Assembly: GCA_946803715.1 (NCBI GenBank)
Contig: CAMPET010000027.1
Location: 252,808 to 304,020 of the forward strand
Length of the DNA: 51,213 nucleotides
Reading direction: 5' to 3'
Source of the DNA: Beroe ovata
Lineage: Eukaryota > Ctenophora > Nuda > Beroida > Beroidae
The position numbers and the translations under genes were made by a program. The notes beneath the pieces are model-generated. The model saw only the letters and a program-made list of their open reading frames with translations. It had not been told where the DNA came from and did no database searches. Shown here piece by piece: positions 1-12,413 of this stretch; positions within the stretch are counted from its first letter, which is position 1; each line of letters opens with the position of its first letter.

Positions 1-637
1 TGTGTGTGTGTGTGTGTGTGCTTGTATATGCAAGTGTGTGGAAGTTTATGGCCTGTGGAGTGCGGGTGTGTAGACTGAGGGCTGCACTGGGTTGTCATAA
101 TAAGAATGTATTTGAGTGAGCTTAAGAGAACCAGATAATTGAAGCCATGGCAGCTTCCAAACGAGAAAGGATGCACTTTTGCTAAAAGAAAAAGCACCCA
201 TGACTGCATGAACGGTCATAACCGGAATTGTAAAAAGCAATGGTTTTACCTCCAGAGTCTAGATAGGTTCGCTAGATAGGTGATTGGTTTACCATGAGTA
301 CAGCGCTATACAGGGTGTACACCATGTGACACAAACATAAGAGTAGTAAGTCTCAATGACACGGTGTTGGGGTCTGCAATCATACAATCGTATCCACGAA
401 TACACATGCACAATCATAAGTACACACTACACATCATGCAGAGAGGGCGGCGAATCAGGAGGAATCATAGGCAGGGGATCATAGAGGGATTAAAGTGGGA
501 CTTTTTGGGTGTGTTTGTGTGCAAAGCAACCGACCTCGCGATAGGTTTAGAGGTGAGGTATGCTTTCAATCTGTCACTGTCTGCGTCTCCACTCGAGCTG
601 GAAACCACAATATGTATATACCATGGGGGTGGTGTCA

Positions 638-674
638 GGTACCATGGTAACCAGCGTCTTGTTACCATGGTAAC
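638..674. promoter_or_regulatory. Two X-box-like palindromes (RFX-type)
   Basis: GGTACCATGGTAACC (638-652) and GTTACCATGGTAAC (661-674) lie 8 bp apart. The second is a perfect 14-bp palindrome that fits the RFX X-box consensus GTNRCC-N(0-3)-RGYAAC. Binding is inferred from sequence only. The pair probably lies in an intron of the exchanger gene or downstream of it. Confidence 0.45.
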
Positions 675-1365
675 ATATCAGCAATCACAGCGATTGATAA
701 ACAACTATATCGTGAAAATCGATATTTTCCAGCCAACACATCATAAATCTGATATAAGAAGTAGTTATGAGTATTGAGTAGTAGTAGAATGTTATCCTCT
801 ACAACTTATCAGCCTCGCTATCACAAACAGAACATAGTCGTCTAACTCTACTTTAAAACACAAGGAAATGTATTCTACTAACAAATCTCAGCCTGCATAC
901 TCGATTTGGAATGCTGTAAAACGTGATATGCGATATATATTGTAGCTGATGAGGTACTTGAAGTGTTCTACCTCAACAAAATGAAGACTGGCTTGGTAGA
1001 GGGCTCTAATTTATGTATGATACAAGAAAATCTTTAAGTGGTCTGAATCATGACGGGTAAGAACAGTGAACACTTAGAATGTACTGAATGGTTGTCGATA
1101 GAGGTGAATTCGCATCTGTGCTTAGCTGCTTCTCGAAGGATAACATAGTGACAGTTAGGAATCAGACGAATAGAGCTAAGTGAGTGGCCACTGGGCGGAT
1201 TAAGTAAAGAGACACAGTCTAGAATGTAGGAATGAGTATCTAGTTTTGATATATGCTCTACGTCAGAACCTATGATGTGTGAATGGATAAAGGGTATGAA
1301 GAAAGGATAGACATATTATGCTAGCTGTTCCGGTAGTATAGTATTCTCATTAAATTGGGTAGCAA

Positions 1366-1404
1366 TGTGACATGTGACATGTGGCATGTTAGTCACATGT
1401 CACA
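1366..1404. repeat. Perfect inverted repeat, 13-bp arms
   Basis: TGTGACATGTGAC (1366-1378) is followed after a 13-bp spacer by its exact reverse complement (1392-1404). The arms contain CACATG E-box cores. The structure could be a cruciform or a paired bHLH site. No function is shown. Confidence 0.7.
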
Positions 1405-1656
1405 ACACTATAGGACTCTACGCTATTCACAAGGCATAGACAAGACCCACTGACACAAGTGCTCGGAAGTAGTTACTTGCTACACAGTACACACTGTCAC
1501 ACTACTGCACTGTACTGAAGACAGTCATAAACACCATGGAAACTACAACGCACGTGTCACAAGCACGTGCATCACAACATGTGCGCGCACACCACAACCT
1601 TAGTAATGGCTTTTTACGTCACAGTGAGGAGACACTATTTACAGATTTAATCTTAC

Positions 1657-4600
1657 GTTTTGGTAGCGTCCTCTGTTTTAGGCCTGTAGGAGGGGTTAGG
1701 CTGGTACACCACGTCCAGAACCAGCTCTGCCTGGTCATGCATGATGTTGTACATCTTCTGCTTGAAGTAGAAGAAACCCTTGATGGCACCTGAACAAGGT
1801 ATCTTAGCGTGAAGTTTGGAATAGAATACCTCACAGGAGCTATGGATAGGACCCAATGTGAGGGCTGACCCCCCACCCCATCGATATATGATGAACTCAC
1901 TTAGCCGCTGGAGTTCTGTTTCTTTCCTCCTCGCTTCCCTGAGGACCTCCACAAGGGTGGCAATCTTGGAGGCAGGTTTCGATGCGCGGGTCGTGGATGC
2001 CCCACTTGCGATCAGTTTCGGCGTTACTCTCCGTGTACCCATCATGGAGCTCAGTACAGCGTGACGGAACCTGCAGAGGTGGACAGAACTCCGTGATGTA
2101 CAATGTTAACAACTCTTAATCAGTTGATACAGACCGTGCACTCATCACTCATAACAGATCAGTAATCGCCAGTCAATAGTCAATAGTCTCATCACTAGTC
2201 AATAGTCATCAGGGACTGACCTGCTCCTTGCAAGAGCAGTTGTTGGTCCCTGGTGTGAGGGATCTGCTGCCATTCCACCATCAACTGCAGCCGCCTCTTC
2301 GTCCTTCTCAGCCGCCTTAGCTACCATCTTCAACCAGGGGTTCGGCTTGGCGGGTGCCTCGCCGGCACCAGACTCCGGCTCTGGGTCGCTCCTGAGTGCC
2401 GCCCACTTCTTAGCGGGAGCCGCCTCACCGCCCTTCTCCACATCGTTATGGTTCCTAACGAGAAATGGGGGTTAGGGGAGAAAGAGAATAGACACACACT
2501 CAGACAGTGGACATTGGACTCAGATAGTGGAGTTGGACACTGAACAAGCACTCAGATAGCGGGCATTGGACTCTGATAGTGGACACTGGACAAGCACTCA
2601 GATAGTTGACATACACTCAGATAGTGGACACTGGACATACACTCAGATAGTTGCAGTATGCACTCTGATAGTGGGCACATACTCAGATAGTGGACACTGG
2701 ACACTGATAGTTGACACTGGACACTGGACATACACTCAGATAGTTGCAGCATGCACTCAGATAGTTNATAGTTGCAGCATGCACTCAGATAGTTGCAGCA
2801 TGCACTCAGATAGTTGCAGCGTGCACTCAGATAGTGGACACTGAACTCTGATAGTGGACACTGGACACTGGACATACAGTATACACTCAGATAGTTGCAG
2901 CATGTACTCAGATAGTACAGCATGCACTCAGATAGTGGACAGTTATACATACTCATGGTTTTTGTTGAGGTGCTCGTTGGATTCCGGGTGGAACATGGGA
3001 ATTTGTCCCTTTTTCTTCTGGCTTGTGAGCAGCTTAACCTGAGAATTATGTTGATAATAAGTGAATTGGGTGTGTAATCTATACACTTACACGTATCTAC
3101 TTTCTACATGTAAGCGTGTAACTATCTGAAGCTTATCTATCAACATTCTACAAGTACAACCTTATTTCATCTATGAGATAATATAAGAAGAGCCGTGATA
3201 TTGATAAACATTCAGCTGTGTGTGAAAACGATCAGCTGTCATCCCAGCTCGAAGATTATTCCATGACATACGCTATGACACAATTACTACGGATAAGACT
3301 TTAGATGAAAGTGTGGGGTTGGTTTAGGCCCACATTTGAGATTTTGTATTCACTAGAATCCATCATGTATGAGTTTAGTTGGAAGCATTATGTTGATAAT
3401 GAATATAATCTACATATGAATACGGTTTTAAGTTGTAAGACACAAGCACGAATTTGCTACAGCCTGTATGATGGTGTTATCATGCTCACGTTAGATGATT
3501 TTCTCTTATCGGGTTGACCATCAGATGCCTACAAGTACATATGATGATAAAATTGTGGAAATCATTGAATTCGGAGCATTGATTAATGATTATCAACACA
3601 TATACTACTGTTGAGCAAAATTCGAAATATACGCAAGAATAGCTGGCGCCGTGGCGAGTTTTTGGTATTATAGAGGTGCCCAGAGAGTAAGAAACACTAC
3701 TCTTAACAAGGGTACAGAGTGCACGCATATATCGCGACGCAACTTACCATGAAGGGTGCATTCTTGCCGATGCACCACCAGTTGTTGTCCTGAGCCCAAG
3801 CGTGGAGGATAAGGGCGGGGAAGAAGAGGAAAGTGACCATTGCTTCCCAGAGGTCAACCTGTCACACAAACACATGTCGTTATGATCAGTATTCGGACAC
3901 ATAAACACATGTGTGTCTTGATCAATCGTATAAACACAATTTGTGTCATGATGTGAATGATAGCTCCAGTAATCCCCAACTTTCGAGTATTGGAGATCAG
4001 AAATTATAATGACACCGCATCTGGGAGGCGTGATTGCCCACCTCGATGGCCCCATAGGGCGTGATCATTGGGCGTGATCATAGGGCGTGATCATAGGGTG
4101 TGATCATAGGGTGTGATCATTAAGTGTAACTTACAACTTGGGGAGTATTGTACTCGAGTACGATGAGAATCCACACGTAGGCGAAGACACTCCACAGGGC
4201 AGTTGTACAGAACACACCTGTTTGAGTGTTTGGTGGTAAGGTTTAGACACACACTTTAGAGACATACTGTAATAGAGACACACACTATGATAATCAGGAA
4301 AAACTAAGACTGAGACAGACAAACAAACCGACGAACAGTGTGCAATCTGAAAGAGGGGCTGATAAAAGTAAAGTTTGGATAGTCTAACAAAAGTGTGGGC
4401 CGTGGGATTTGATTTTACAGTTATGTGAATGGATCGATAGCATCAATTGTGGGGAAATGCTCTAAAATTCATGCTGATAGAATGCTGACCATGCAACAAG
4501 GACACACTAATCAGCTGCAAGGGGATGCATAATATGCAGGTGGATGCATGTACTCACCAAACTGCTCAATACGCTTGATTTCTCCCTTGGCAGGCGCGAA

Positions 4601-5146
4601 TATACAGATGCCCGTGATGACTAATAAGTTAAATGCGGCACTCCCGATGATGGTGAATGTGCCGAGTCCGCCCAATTCACCATCCGGCTCGACCACCACC
4701 CCGCTCGCCAGCACGCCCAACTGTTCCACAAAGGCGAGCAGGATCTCTGGGGCGGATGAGCCGAGTGCCATGAGTGAGAGGTTGGCGACAGTCTCATTCC
4801 AAACGAGCACTTCCTTGGTGATAGCCTCGTTGGTGACTGGGTCATACCTCGTGATGACCTTCTTCTTGCTGGTTATCACCTCAATGGAGCCCATAAAAAT
4901 GTCTGATATGATGGCGATGCCGATGAAAAGGTAGGAAAGGAAGCCGATGTAGAGGAGGCCCCGGAACCAGGCAGCCCACAGGTTCTCCCCCGGGATGAGA
5001 AGCCACGATTCACACGGAGTCTCATTCCACTCAATGATGATACCGTCGTAGGATGAGCCATTTCCTCCCCCAAATACCTGATAGTTCCAGTCATTACTCT
5101 CGGCCGTGTCGACTACCCCCTTAACGAGAGTCTCGTCAATTGGCAT
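1657..5146 (-). CDS. SLC8: Na+/Ca2+ exchanger (NCX/SLC8 family), 5' part, seven exons, incomplete
   Basis: Plasma-membrane antiporter exchanging Na+ for Ca2+. Exons in transcript order: 5146-4558, 4217-4135, 3858-3748, 3038-2953, 2454-2221, 2070-1901, 1789-1657. All have AG/GT borders and compatible phases, giving about 468 codons. The ATG at 5146 is chosen because an in-frame TGA lies 12 nt upstream. Seen in exon 1: a membrane segment near residues 62-82, then alpha-1 repeat signatures ALGSSAPE (127-134) and GSAAFN (168-173). Exon 2 (VFCTTALWSVFAYVW) and exon 3 (DLWEAMVTFLFFP) match NCX membrane segments 4 and 5. Exons 4-6 form a charged, Ala/Glu/Pro-rich cytoplasmic loop. Exon 7 (FFYFKQKMYNIMHDQAELVL) looks like the first strands of Calx-beta domain 1. 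The rest of the regulatory loop and the alpha-2 repeat are missing and should lie beyond the left edge. No clear signal peptide is seen. The family call is firm; exact ends of exons 5-7 are less so. Confidence 0.93.
2490..2945. repeat. Minisatellite in exchanger intron 4 (about 21-bp unit)
   Basis: The stretch consists of many imperfect copies of ACTCAGATAGTGGACACTGGA and the variant ACTCAGATAGTTGCAGCATGC. It fills nearly all of the intron between the exons at 2953-3038 and 2221-2454. A single N at 2767 sits in the array, so the copy number in the assembly may be wrong. The long open frames across it on both strands come from the repeat and are not genes. Confidence 0.9.
4056..4120. repeat. 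13-bp tandem repeat in exchanger intron 2
   Basis: About five copies of GGGCGTGATCATA-like units run head to tail just downstream of the exon at 4135-4217, in transcript terms. Each unit contains the palindrome TGATCA. The repeat ends about 15 bp from the splice donor at 4134. Confidence 0.8.
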
Positions 5147-7243
5147 GGTTCCAAGTCAGTGGGCCCGAACACGTGTGTCCCAGAATATATGCAGCGGTGA
5201 TGGTATCAGCTGTTGTTGTTAGTGTTGCAGTTAGTGTTGTTGTTGATAGTGATAAGCGCGATGCGTATATTCCTTAGGGTTCCATACGTGTTCCACTGAT
5301 CATGTGATCATGCTGCAAAATGGAACATAATTAGTGAAAAGTTGATACGAATAAGTTAGTCAAAAAAGTAAAGGTAGAGCTGCCGAGAAGAAAGGAAACA
5401 AATTGCCATGGCACGAAACCTTCAAGGATCACAATCAAGATAATATGACCTTGTTATAAACTTAAATGAGTTCATAATAAAGTCAACTTTTGCATTTTTC
5501 AATAATTAATAATGACGGACGACTTAATTAAATTTCCTAGTTTCCGCGCGTGCGTTGTGTCACGACTCTCAATCAATTAGCGCAATTAAAATAAAGTCAA
5601 ATAAGAAAAGCTTCGTGCCATAGCAGCAACTCATGCCGGCCATAACTGAACCAGGGCCACCCGCCATAACCCATCACAGAAACAAGGCCACAACTATTGA
5701 ACTGATCCAGGGCCATAACAGCAACACTCAACAGGGTTTGAGACCTCATTTAATCATCTCAGATGGTTCAATCACACAAATTATAGCATTGCTACAGTAT
5801 ATGATATAAAGATATAATGGGTGCCAGTGGCCCCCACACACCTTCATAGGCGTGTATCAGTAGTGATAACAAGCTTTATAACGATGATTATATTAAGAAT
5901 CTATATTTACACTGCGAAAAGCTCTGATATTATTAGACATACGTGAGTCCCATATTCATACGCGTGAGTCCCCCATGGTAATCATGTCTCCCAAGTCCCA
6001 TTATGCACATATTGTCACATGTGCAATCCACCCTACACACACACACACACACACATCGCTCCTATAGCAGAACCTAGAGTCGTGTATAGCTGTTACCATG
6101 AGTACTACTGTTACATGTGTCAATTTGTAGGATAGGTACACTACTCAGTACTCAGTCAATACTACTAGCGGGAGTAACATTAGAGTGGGTGAGTAACATT
6201 ATAAGATGGGCAGGAACCAGGCAACATGGTATCAGAAAAACCAGTGTTTCAACTAGGAACCCCTAATAAAGTGTAAACCAGAGTTGCTGCACAGACCCGT
6301 GTTCCATGCTTCTCTACACAGTAGATACACTGTTCTGTCAGGTTTTCTACCAACTATCCTATACCTATAGTAGAGCTGATCAAAATGCAACGTACGTGTA
6401 CAGTGTACCACATTCTTCCAGTAGAGGCATAGTACTTGGAACCACGACCAATTTGCTAATTGTAAAATTGCAATTTCGTATAATAGAGGACCACATAAAA
6501 GCATAGAATGTTGGCATTGAAGCAATTTCAGAAAATTTCAGCCTATTCAGAAAATTCCTGCAAAGTTTAGTAGCTGACATCAATCTGAACAAAGTAAGCC
6601 TGTCCTAACAAAGTACATGACATGGCTATATATCTGACAGGGCACAGTAATAACAAGAATTGAGGTCTTTGGGACATGAACCTAAACATAACAGACCTTA
6701 ATCCTAATACTATCAGGCAGATATCATCAGCCTGCTTCCAAGAACCTAGGATACATGTAGGTAGGTTCTAGGTATAGGTAGGTACTAGGCGTGTGTTAAG
6801 CAAACCTTTCATAACAATGATAATATAGAATGAAGTTGGAAGACTGCTGCAACATATTATGTTCTATTATTGATACTGCAATGAAATTCATTTTCACAGC
6901 TATCACGTATCGCACGTGCTGCGAATCGCTCTATCGTTTCCTAAACTCGAGAAAGACAGCACGAAGAAACGTCCTTCATACTAACAACAGCTCGAATATA
7001 GCTGTTTAAAATATACATTGAGCGATGATTGGCCGTGCTGCCTTCGGAATTCGCGGCTCTATCGATATTAACATCCCTGCATATCATCTATTATGTACGG
7101 TGAATGAATGGTACTGAGGTGCCATGGTAAGCACGATCTTCAAAACCACGAATATATCAAGTAAGGTGGTACTATGTGGTGTTTCAAAGCATGTTAAGAA
7201 CAATTTGCAGGGGAAATTGCTAGAATATGCAGTTGATTAACTT

Positions 7244-7501
7244 ATGCACAGTATGACTGCTTACTTGTTCATGATGGAACGGTCAGGCACCAGTTTGGTA
7301 CCATGGATACTTGCCATGGTAACACACCATGTGAAACTGTATCCAGGCAACAACCTAACTTCAAAAGAAGTGTGGTCTCAACTCTCAGGTATAGTGCCAA
7401 TGATCAATCCAAATGATCGCACAAAATTGAAGTACCGAATCGAACAGCTTGCAGATGTCCAATATAACGAATATATCATAAACCGAGCAACCACTATATA
7501 G
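7244..7501 (+). CDS. Possible small ORF or exon, unknown function (low confidence)
   Basis: An 85-codon ATG-initiated frame. Its second half (from about residue 32: VKLYPGNNLTSKEVWSQLSG) has a protein-like composition with alternating polar and hydrophobic residues and no repeats. The first half overlaps an X-box-like CCATGG motif and looks less coding. A possible acceptor, CTGTATCCAG at about 7346-7355, would make the second half an exon, but I find no matching donor or neighbouring exon. I do not recognise a family. It could be chance. Confidence 0.2.
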   Translation: MHSMTAYLFMMERSGTSLVPWILAMVTHHVKLYPGNNLTSKEVWSQLSGIVPMINPNDRTKLKYRIEQLADVQYNEYIINRATTI

Positions 7502-8057
7502 GATTCATAACAAATAATATGAGTCCAAATAATGAACAAAACATGATTCGATACGACTAAACTAACGAGAGATTGAGATCAGGATTTAATTAACTTGGTA
7601 CCTACTGAGTTCTATTTATAGAACTACATAAGAGCATCGGCCAGTTACCAATAACAAAGCCTAGATCAAATTGGGTTAAAATCAAATAAACTTTAAACTG
7701 TCTATATTCAATTAGACAATGCCATTATTGAAGGTTGTTAGATCGCCCAGCTGCAGCTGTTGTTGAGTATCATCAACAAATCATCAGGTCTAGCTTTAGA
7801 GCAATATCATTTACATTTACTGAAAAAACAATCCTCAAATTGCATCCACAGACTTTAAGCGAGAACAAAACAACACAAAACATAGGAGAAATTAGCGGCT
7901 CGATTTAGCAAAATAAGAGAAATCCGCCAACACTATAGTTCAGTGTTTATTGCTTTCCATATGGTGTGAATCGTGCAAGCAAAACAACATATAAATATCA
8001 ATGTGATAATTGAGTCCGTAGTGCGGCGCTTGTGGCGCGCAAACTCCTGCAAATATA

Positions 8058-8111
<54 letters not shown>
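8058..8111. repeat. TG microsatellite
   Basis: An almost uninterrupted (TG)n of about 54 bp. It produces open frames of alternating Cys-Val or Thr-His residues that are not genes. Confidence 0.95.
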
Positions 8112-8112
<1 letters not shown>

Positions 8113-9415
8113 CATAGAACCAGCACATGAAATGCCCGGCCATATAGCTGTAACTCGTGTTTAGGGTGATGACAATCACGAGTCATACTGCGCACAGAGC
8201 TCTCAAACTATCAGAGTAATTATACAGACCAAATCCTCGACTATACCTTTACAATATTATAGTATCGAGAATGACTCATGATCTGAAGTCATGGATTTTA
8301 CAAAATGTGACTGTGTGGCACACACTTGTGACGCACACTTGTGACGAACAGTATTCAGCTGAATTTACCATTCAGTTTTTGTTGAGCTATTATCATGGAG
8401 GGGCGAAATGTAAATGAGTTACGAATGGACGACTCACCGTGTATATACCTGTTTAGCTTGCCTTGAGAGGCCATGCAGATTAGCAAATATAAAACCATGT
8501 TTTACCTAATTCCACGAAATTCAAATGAGTCAACAACAAAATAACTCTAATTTGTTCATTGTATGAGCTATAATATGACCCAATATATAAGAGGGAGGAG
8601 AAGATTTTAACTGCATCATGGCAGCTATGACAAGTGAGTAACTGCTCGTGTGTTGGCCGCTAATAATTCAAGATCTCTCTCATTGAACTGACTGGCACGG
8701 CATGTGGGTTAGTATCAGCAAAAACCTTAAACACACACGTGTGAGCAATAAGAGGCAGCTCATCGAGATTTTATAATTTTGTAACAAATTATCCGCTATC
8801 ACATGGTCAATACGTGATCAGGTCAAGTCATGAAAGTTCTGATGGTGAAGCCAAGCTTAGGTATAAGCATAAATAAAGGTAGAAAACACTGAATATTTTA
8901 TTATTGCGAAAAATTCGGCCTCTGAGGTTGACGCACGAAGTAATTTATATTTTTTGGGGATGAGAAAAAAACAGAATTAATGAGTCAACTTTATCCCTTC
9001 GACACTTAAGCTCCTTCAGTATATAGTTCGCAGTATAACTGCAGTGGACTTGTTATGGGAGAAATAATTAGCTGAAGTATAAACTTTTCCCATTTATTTC
9101 AGCTTTATTATATACCTATGCAAAATTGGTTCAACTACCTATAGGGGAGGACAGGATAGATGCATGTATAGTTTAGTGGACAATTCTTCGTTCTCGTTGC
9201 CCTTGGCTAACCTTGACTTTGAAGTTTCACACATGGTAAATAGTAAAAAGCTAAACCCTGAATAATTATAAGCCTCATCTAAGACTTATTAATTCTAGAA
9301 ATGTGCGAATTCCAACAATGTCGACAAACGCCTACAGTAAGTTTCAATTTCGAAAACAGACTAGGTATGATATTATAAGTCAAGTCAATACCTAGACTAG
9401 CAGAATAATTAAATC

Positions 9416-10905
9416 AGGGGCTGCTGAGTGCTGAACAGCTGTACACTAAGGTGGATCAGGAGGGTCACACAGAATTTTATCTCTGAAAACTATAGTTTGA
9501 CCCTTCTGATCCATTCAAGTGGAACACAGAATCCTGATCCACGTGCGCTTCTCTGGGGTCATGTCGAAATTCGTTGACCCTCCTGATCAGGAGGGTCACT
9601 CAAATTTGACCTCAGGGAAGCACAACGTGGATCAGAATGGTCACCCTATCACTAAGGTGTTTTGTTGATAGGATACCCTGTAAGCATTGCGGTAACATTA
9701 GCTTAGCATTTGAAAAACTGATAGTGATGGTAGGTAATGCAAGAAAAAAGATGATCATGAGTACAAGCTTATCAGGCTCTGCCATTCTAGTTCCCTAATG
9801 ACTGACTATATGAGTTTGTTGAAACGTCTGAATATGGCTCAAATTCGAGTTGAGTAAGATGGTCCTTCGTTTAAAATAACCTAATCAAAATCCCAATTCC
9901 CAACAAAATTTACATAATCTCCTACAAGTTCCTTTCATCAAAGAAAGCTATGTGTATATTGAAAACTGCTTGTCTTAAGCAACGCGTACCAGCCTTCTAC
10001 TAGGACTCACAAGGAGACTGCTCGGGACAGAAGCCACATGACTGTATAAGCAGAAACTATATTTCGACTATATTTGGGAACACTCATGCAATAGTGGCAG
10101 TCCATGGACCTGTTGCTTTAATGAAATTTATACAAAAGGTAACAACTACAGGTATCTTTAAGGAGGAGCACTCAGAACCATCCACCAAATTCCTAATCAC
10201 ATTTGAAAAAAACTCGATTCATGTCAATGGTAGCTTGTCCTTACAACATATTGGGCATTGGCGTTAGTCTCCATTCTTCACAGTAGATGCAATAAATGAG
10301 AGAAGGTGTCCTTTACTTGGTCACAGGATGACTCAAGTTCATTATATAGAAGAGACGATGTGTGGCATAAAATCACAAATCTTCTCTCTCTTTCTGTCTA
10401 GCTGAAGCAGTTCGTGACCGTCTCTTTGTTTGAATCAAGCAGCAATCAAACTTTCAATCATAATCCGATACAATATACTGCGACTCCAGCGCCATGGGTG
10501 GTGCAATATCATATTCGATATCATATTCTACTGGCTCTATATTGTTTTGTTAAAATTAGAATTTCATGCTTGCAAAAAACGAGCTCCAATGAAGCACTCA
10601 TATATCATTTTCATCGAGCACACATATTCTACTATATCATGGAATGAAAGGAGTTATATTATCGCAAAGGGAGCAGAATGGAATAAAGTTGCACGTGTCT
10701 AGTAGTGGTCCCGCGTGTGCTTATGAAAAAGCCAAAAACCAGCAAATATTTTGCTGTATGATATTATAATCCATGGCTAAAATATTGAAATTGTCTTCCA
10801 TATCTCGAAAAGTCATCATCCAAGGTTATTATCTAAGGTATAGACTATAGAGTGAAGCCTCCGGCCACGGCGATTTGGATACGGAACAAAAGATGTGCTC
10901 GCTAT
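9416..10905. repeat. 1.5-kb direct duplication, copy 1
   Basis: The stretch from AGGGGCTGCTGAGTGCTGAA to GATGTGCTCGCTAT is repeated almost base for base at 10907-12413. Differences are scattered substitutions and small indels; copy 1 lacks about 20 bp present near 11025-11045 in copy 2. A single N (10906) joins the copies. It may be a true tandem duplication or two haplotypes placed in series by the assembler. A 77-codon frame (10414-10647) is shared by both copies but has no recognisable features and is not called as a gene. Confidence 0.9.
9444..9659. mobile_element. Possible fold-back element in copy 1
   Basis: The motif GGATCAGGAGGGTCA occurs several times in alternating orientation, including a perfect 24-bp palindrome centred on TGATCA at 9575-9598 (11083-11106 in copy 2). 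CACTAAGGTG flanks the set at 9444-9453 and 9650-9659, like a target-site duplication. Copy 2 has lost the right flank. There is no ORF inside, so any transposition would depend on enzymes encoded elsewhere. The terminal inverted repeats are poorly defined, so the element type is uncertain. Confidence 0.45.
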
Positions 10906-10906
10906 N
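10906..10906. other. Single N at the duplication junction
   Basis: The only ambiguous base here falls exactly between the two 1.5-kb copies, which suggests an assembly join. Other single Ns are at 2767, 21421, 21855 and 31145. Confidence 0.9.
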
Positions 10907-12413
10907 AGGGGCTGCTGAGTGCTGAACAGCTGTACACTATGGTGGATCAGGAGGGTCACACAGAATTTTATCTCTGAAAAATATAGCTTGACCCTTCTGA
11001 TCCATTCAAGTGGATCACAGAATTCACCTTAGGTGACCCTCCTGATCCACGTGCGCTTCTCTGGGGTCAAGTCGAAATTCGTTGACCCTCCTGATCAGGA
11101 GGGTCACTCAAATTTGACCTTAGGGAAGCACACCGTGGATCAGAATGGTCACCCTATCACCCTGTAAGCAGTAAGCATTGCGGTAACATTAGCTTAGCAT
11201 TTGAAACACTAACACTGATAGTGATAGTAGGTAATGCATGAAAAAAGATGATCATGAGTACAAGCTTATCAGGCTCTGCCATTCTAGTTCCCTCATGACT
11301 GACTATATGAGTTTGTTGAAACTTCTTTTCAGTAGCTTAGTATGGCTCAAATTCGAGTTGAGTAAGATGGTCCTTCGTATAAAACAACCTAATCAAAATC
11401 CCAATTCCCAACAAAATTTACATAATCTCCTACAAGTTCCTTTCATCAAAGAGAGCTATGTGTATTTTGAAAACTGCTTGTCTTAAGCAACGCGTACCAG
11501 CCTCTTACTAGGACTCACAAGGAGACTGCTCGGGACAGAAGCCACATGACTGTATAAGCAGAAACTATATTTCGACTATATTTGGGAACACTCATGCAAT
11601 AGTGGCAGTCCATGGACCTGTTGCTTTAATGAAATTTATACAAAAGGTAACAACTACAGGTATCTTTAAGGAGGAGCACTCAGAACCATCCACCAAATTC
11701 CTAATCACATTTGAAAAAAACTCGATTCATGTCAATGGTAGCTTGTCCTTACAACATATTGGGCATTGGCGTTAGTCTCCATTCTTCACAGTAGATGCAA
11801 TAAATGAGAGAAGGTGTCCTTTACTTGGTCACAGGATGACTCAAGTTCATTATATAGAAGAGACGATGTGTGGCATAAAATCACAAATCTTCTCTCTCTT
11901 TCTGTCTAGCTGAAGCAGTTCGTGACCGTCTCTTTGTTTGAATCAAGCAGCAATCAAACTTTCAATCATAATCCGATACAATATACTGCGACTCCAGCGC
12001 CATGGGTGGTGCAATATCATATTCGATATCATATTCTACTGGCTCTATATTGTTTTGTTAAAATTAGAATTTCATGCTTGCAAAAAACGAGCTCCAATGA
12101 AGCACTCATATATCATTTTCATCGAGCACACATATTCTACTATATCATGGAATGAAAGGAGTTATATTATCGCAAAGGGAGCAGAATGGAATAAAGTTGC
12201 ACGTGTCTAGTAGTGGTCCCGCGTGTGCTTATGAAAAAGCCAAAAACCAGCAAATATTTTGCTGTATGATATAATAATCCATGGCTCAAATATTGAAATT
12301 GTCTTCCACATCTCGAAAAGCCATCATCCAAGGTTTTTATCTAAGGTATAGACTATAGAGTGAAGCCTCCGGCCACGGCGATTTGGATACGGAACAAAAG
12401 ATGTGCTCGCTAT
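10907..12413. repeat. 1.5-kb direct duplication, copy 2
   Basis: Partner of 9416-10905, in the same orientation. It contains the same palindromic motif block (about 10941-11155), the same cytosine- and adenine-rich middle part and the same 77-codon frame (11922-12155). Unique sequence resumes at CGCAAGGTGATC after 12413. Confidence 0.9.

Larger units (their letters stand above)
1..1656. other. Left flank / probable intron 7 of the exchanger gene; no exon recognised
   Basis: The exchanger transcript should continue here or further left, with an exon that completes an AC-N codon and encodes the rest of Calx-beta 1. I found no stretch with the acidic DDD/E-rich pattern of that domain. The stretch holds a (TG)10 run at 1-20, two X-box-like palindromes at 638-674, a 13-bp inverted repeat at 1366-1404 and several CACGTG/CACATG E-boxes near 1550-1580. 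Open frames around 364-777 have no recognisable features. Confidence 0.5.
5147..9415. other. Intergenic region upstream of the exchanger gene
   Basis: This is the start-codon side of the exchanger gene, so its promoter is expected near 5150-5600. I see no clear TATA box. The region holds a short (CA)n at about 6034-6054, CCATGG-centred motifs at 7119-7132 and 7310-7323, one weak ORF at 7244-7501 and a long TG run at 8058-8111. Tandem CACACTTGTGACG copies lie near 8318-8346. Nothing else resembles a gene. Confidence 0.5.

Noticed and set aside
364-777. 137-codon plus-strand frame and 67-codon minus-strand frame
   Set aside because: No ATG at the start of the plus frame, no domain, no splice link to the exchanger exons.
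2552-2956. 134-codon and overlapping frames rich in Ser, Tyr, Cys and Leu
   Set aside because: They are translations of the 21-bp minisatellite in exchanger intron 4.
10414-12210. 77- and 90-codon frames present twice
   Set aside because: Their duplication follows from the 1.5-kb repeat; conservation between the copies says nothing about coding, and no domain is visible.
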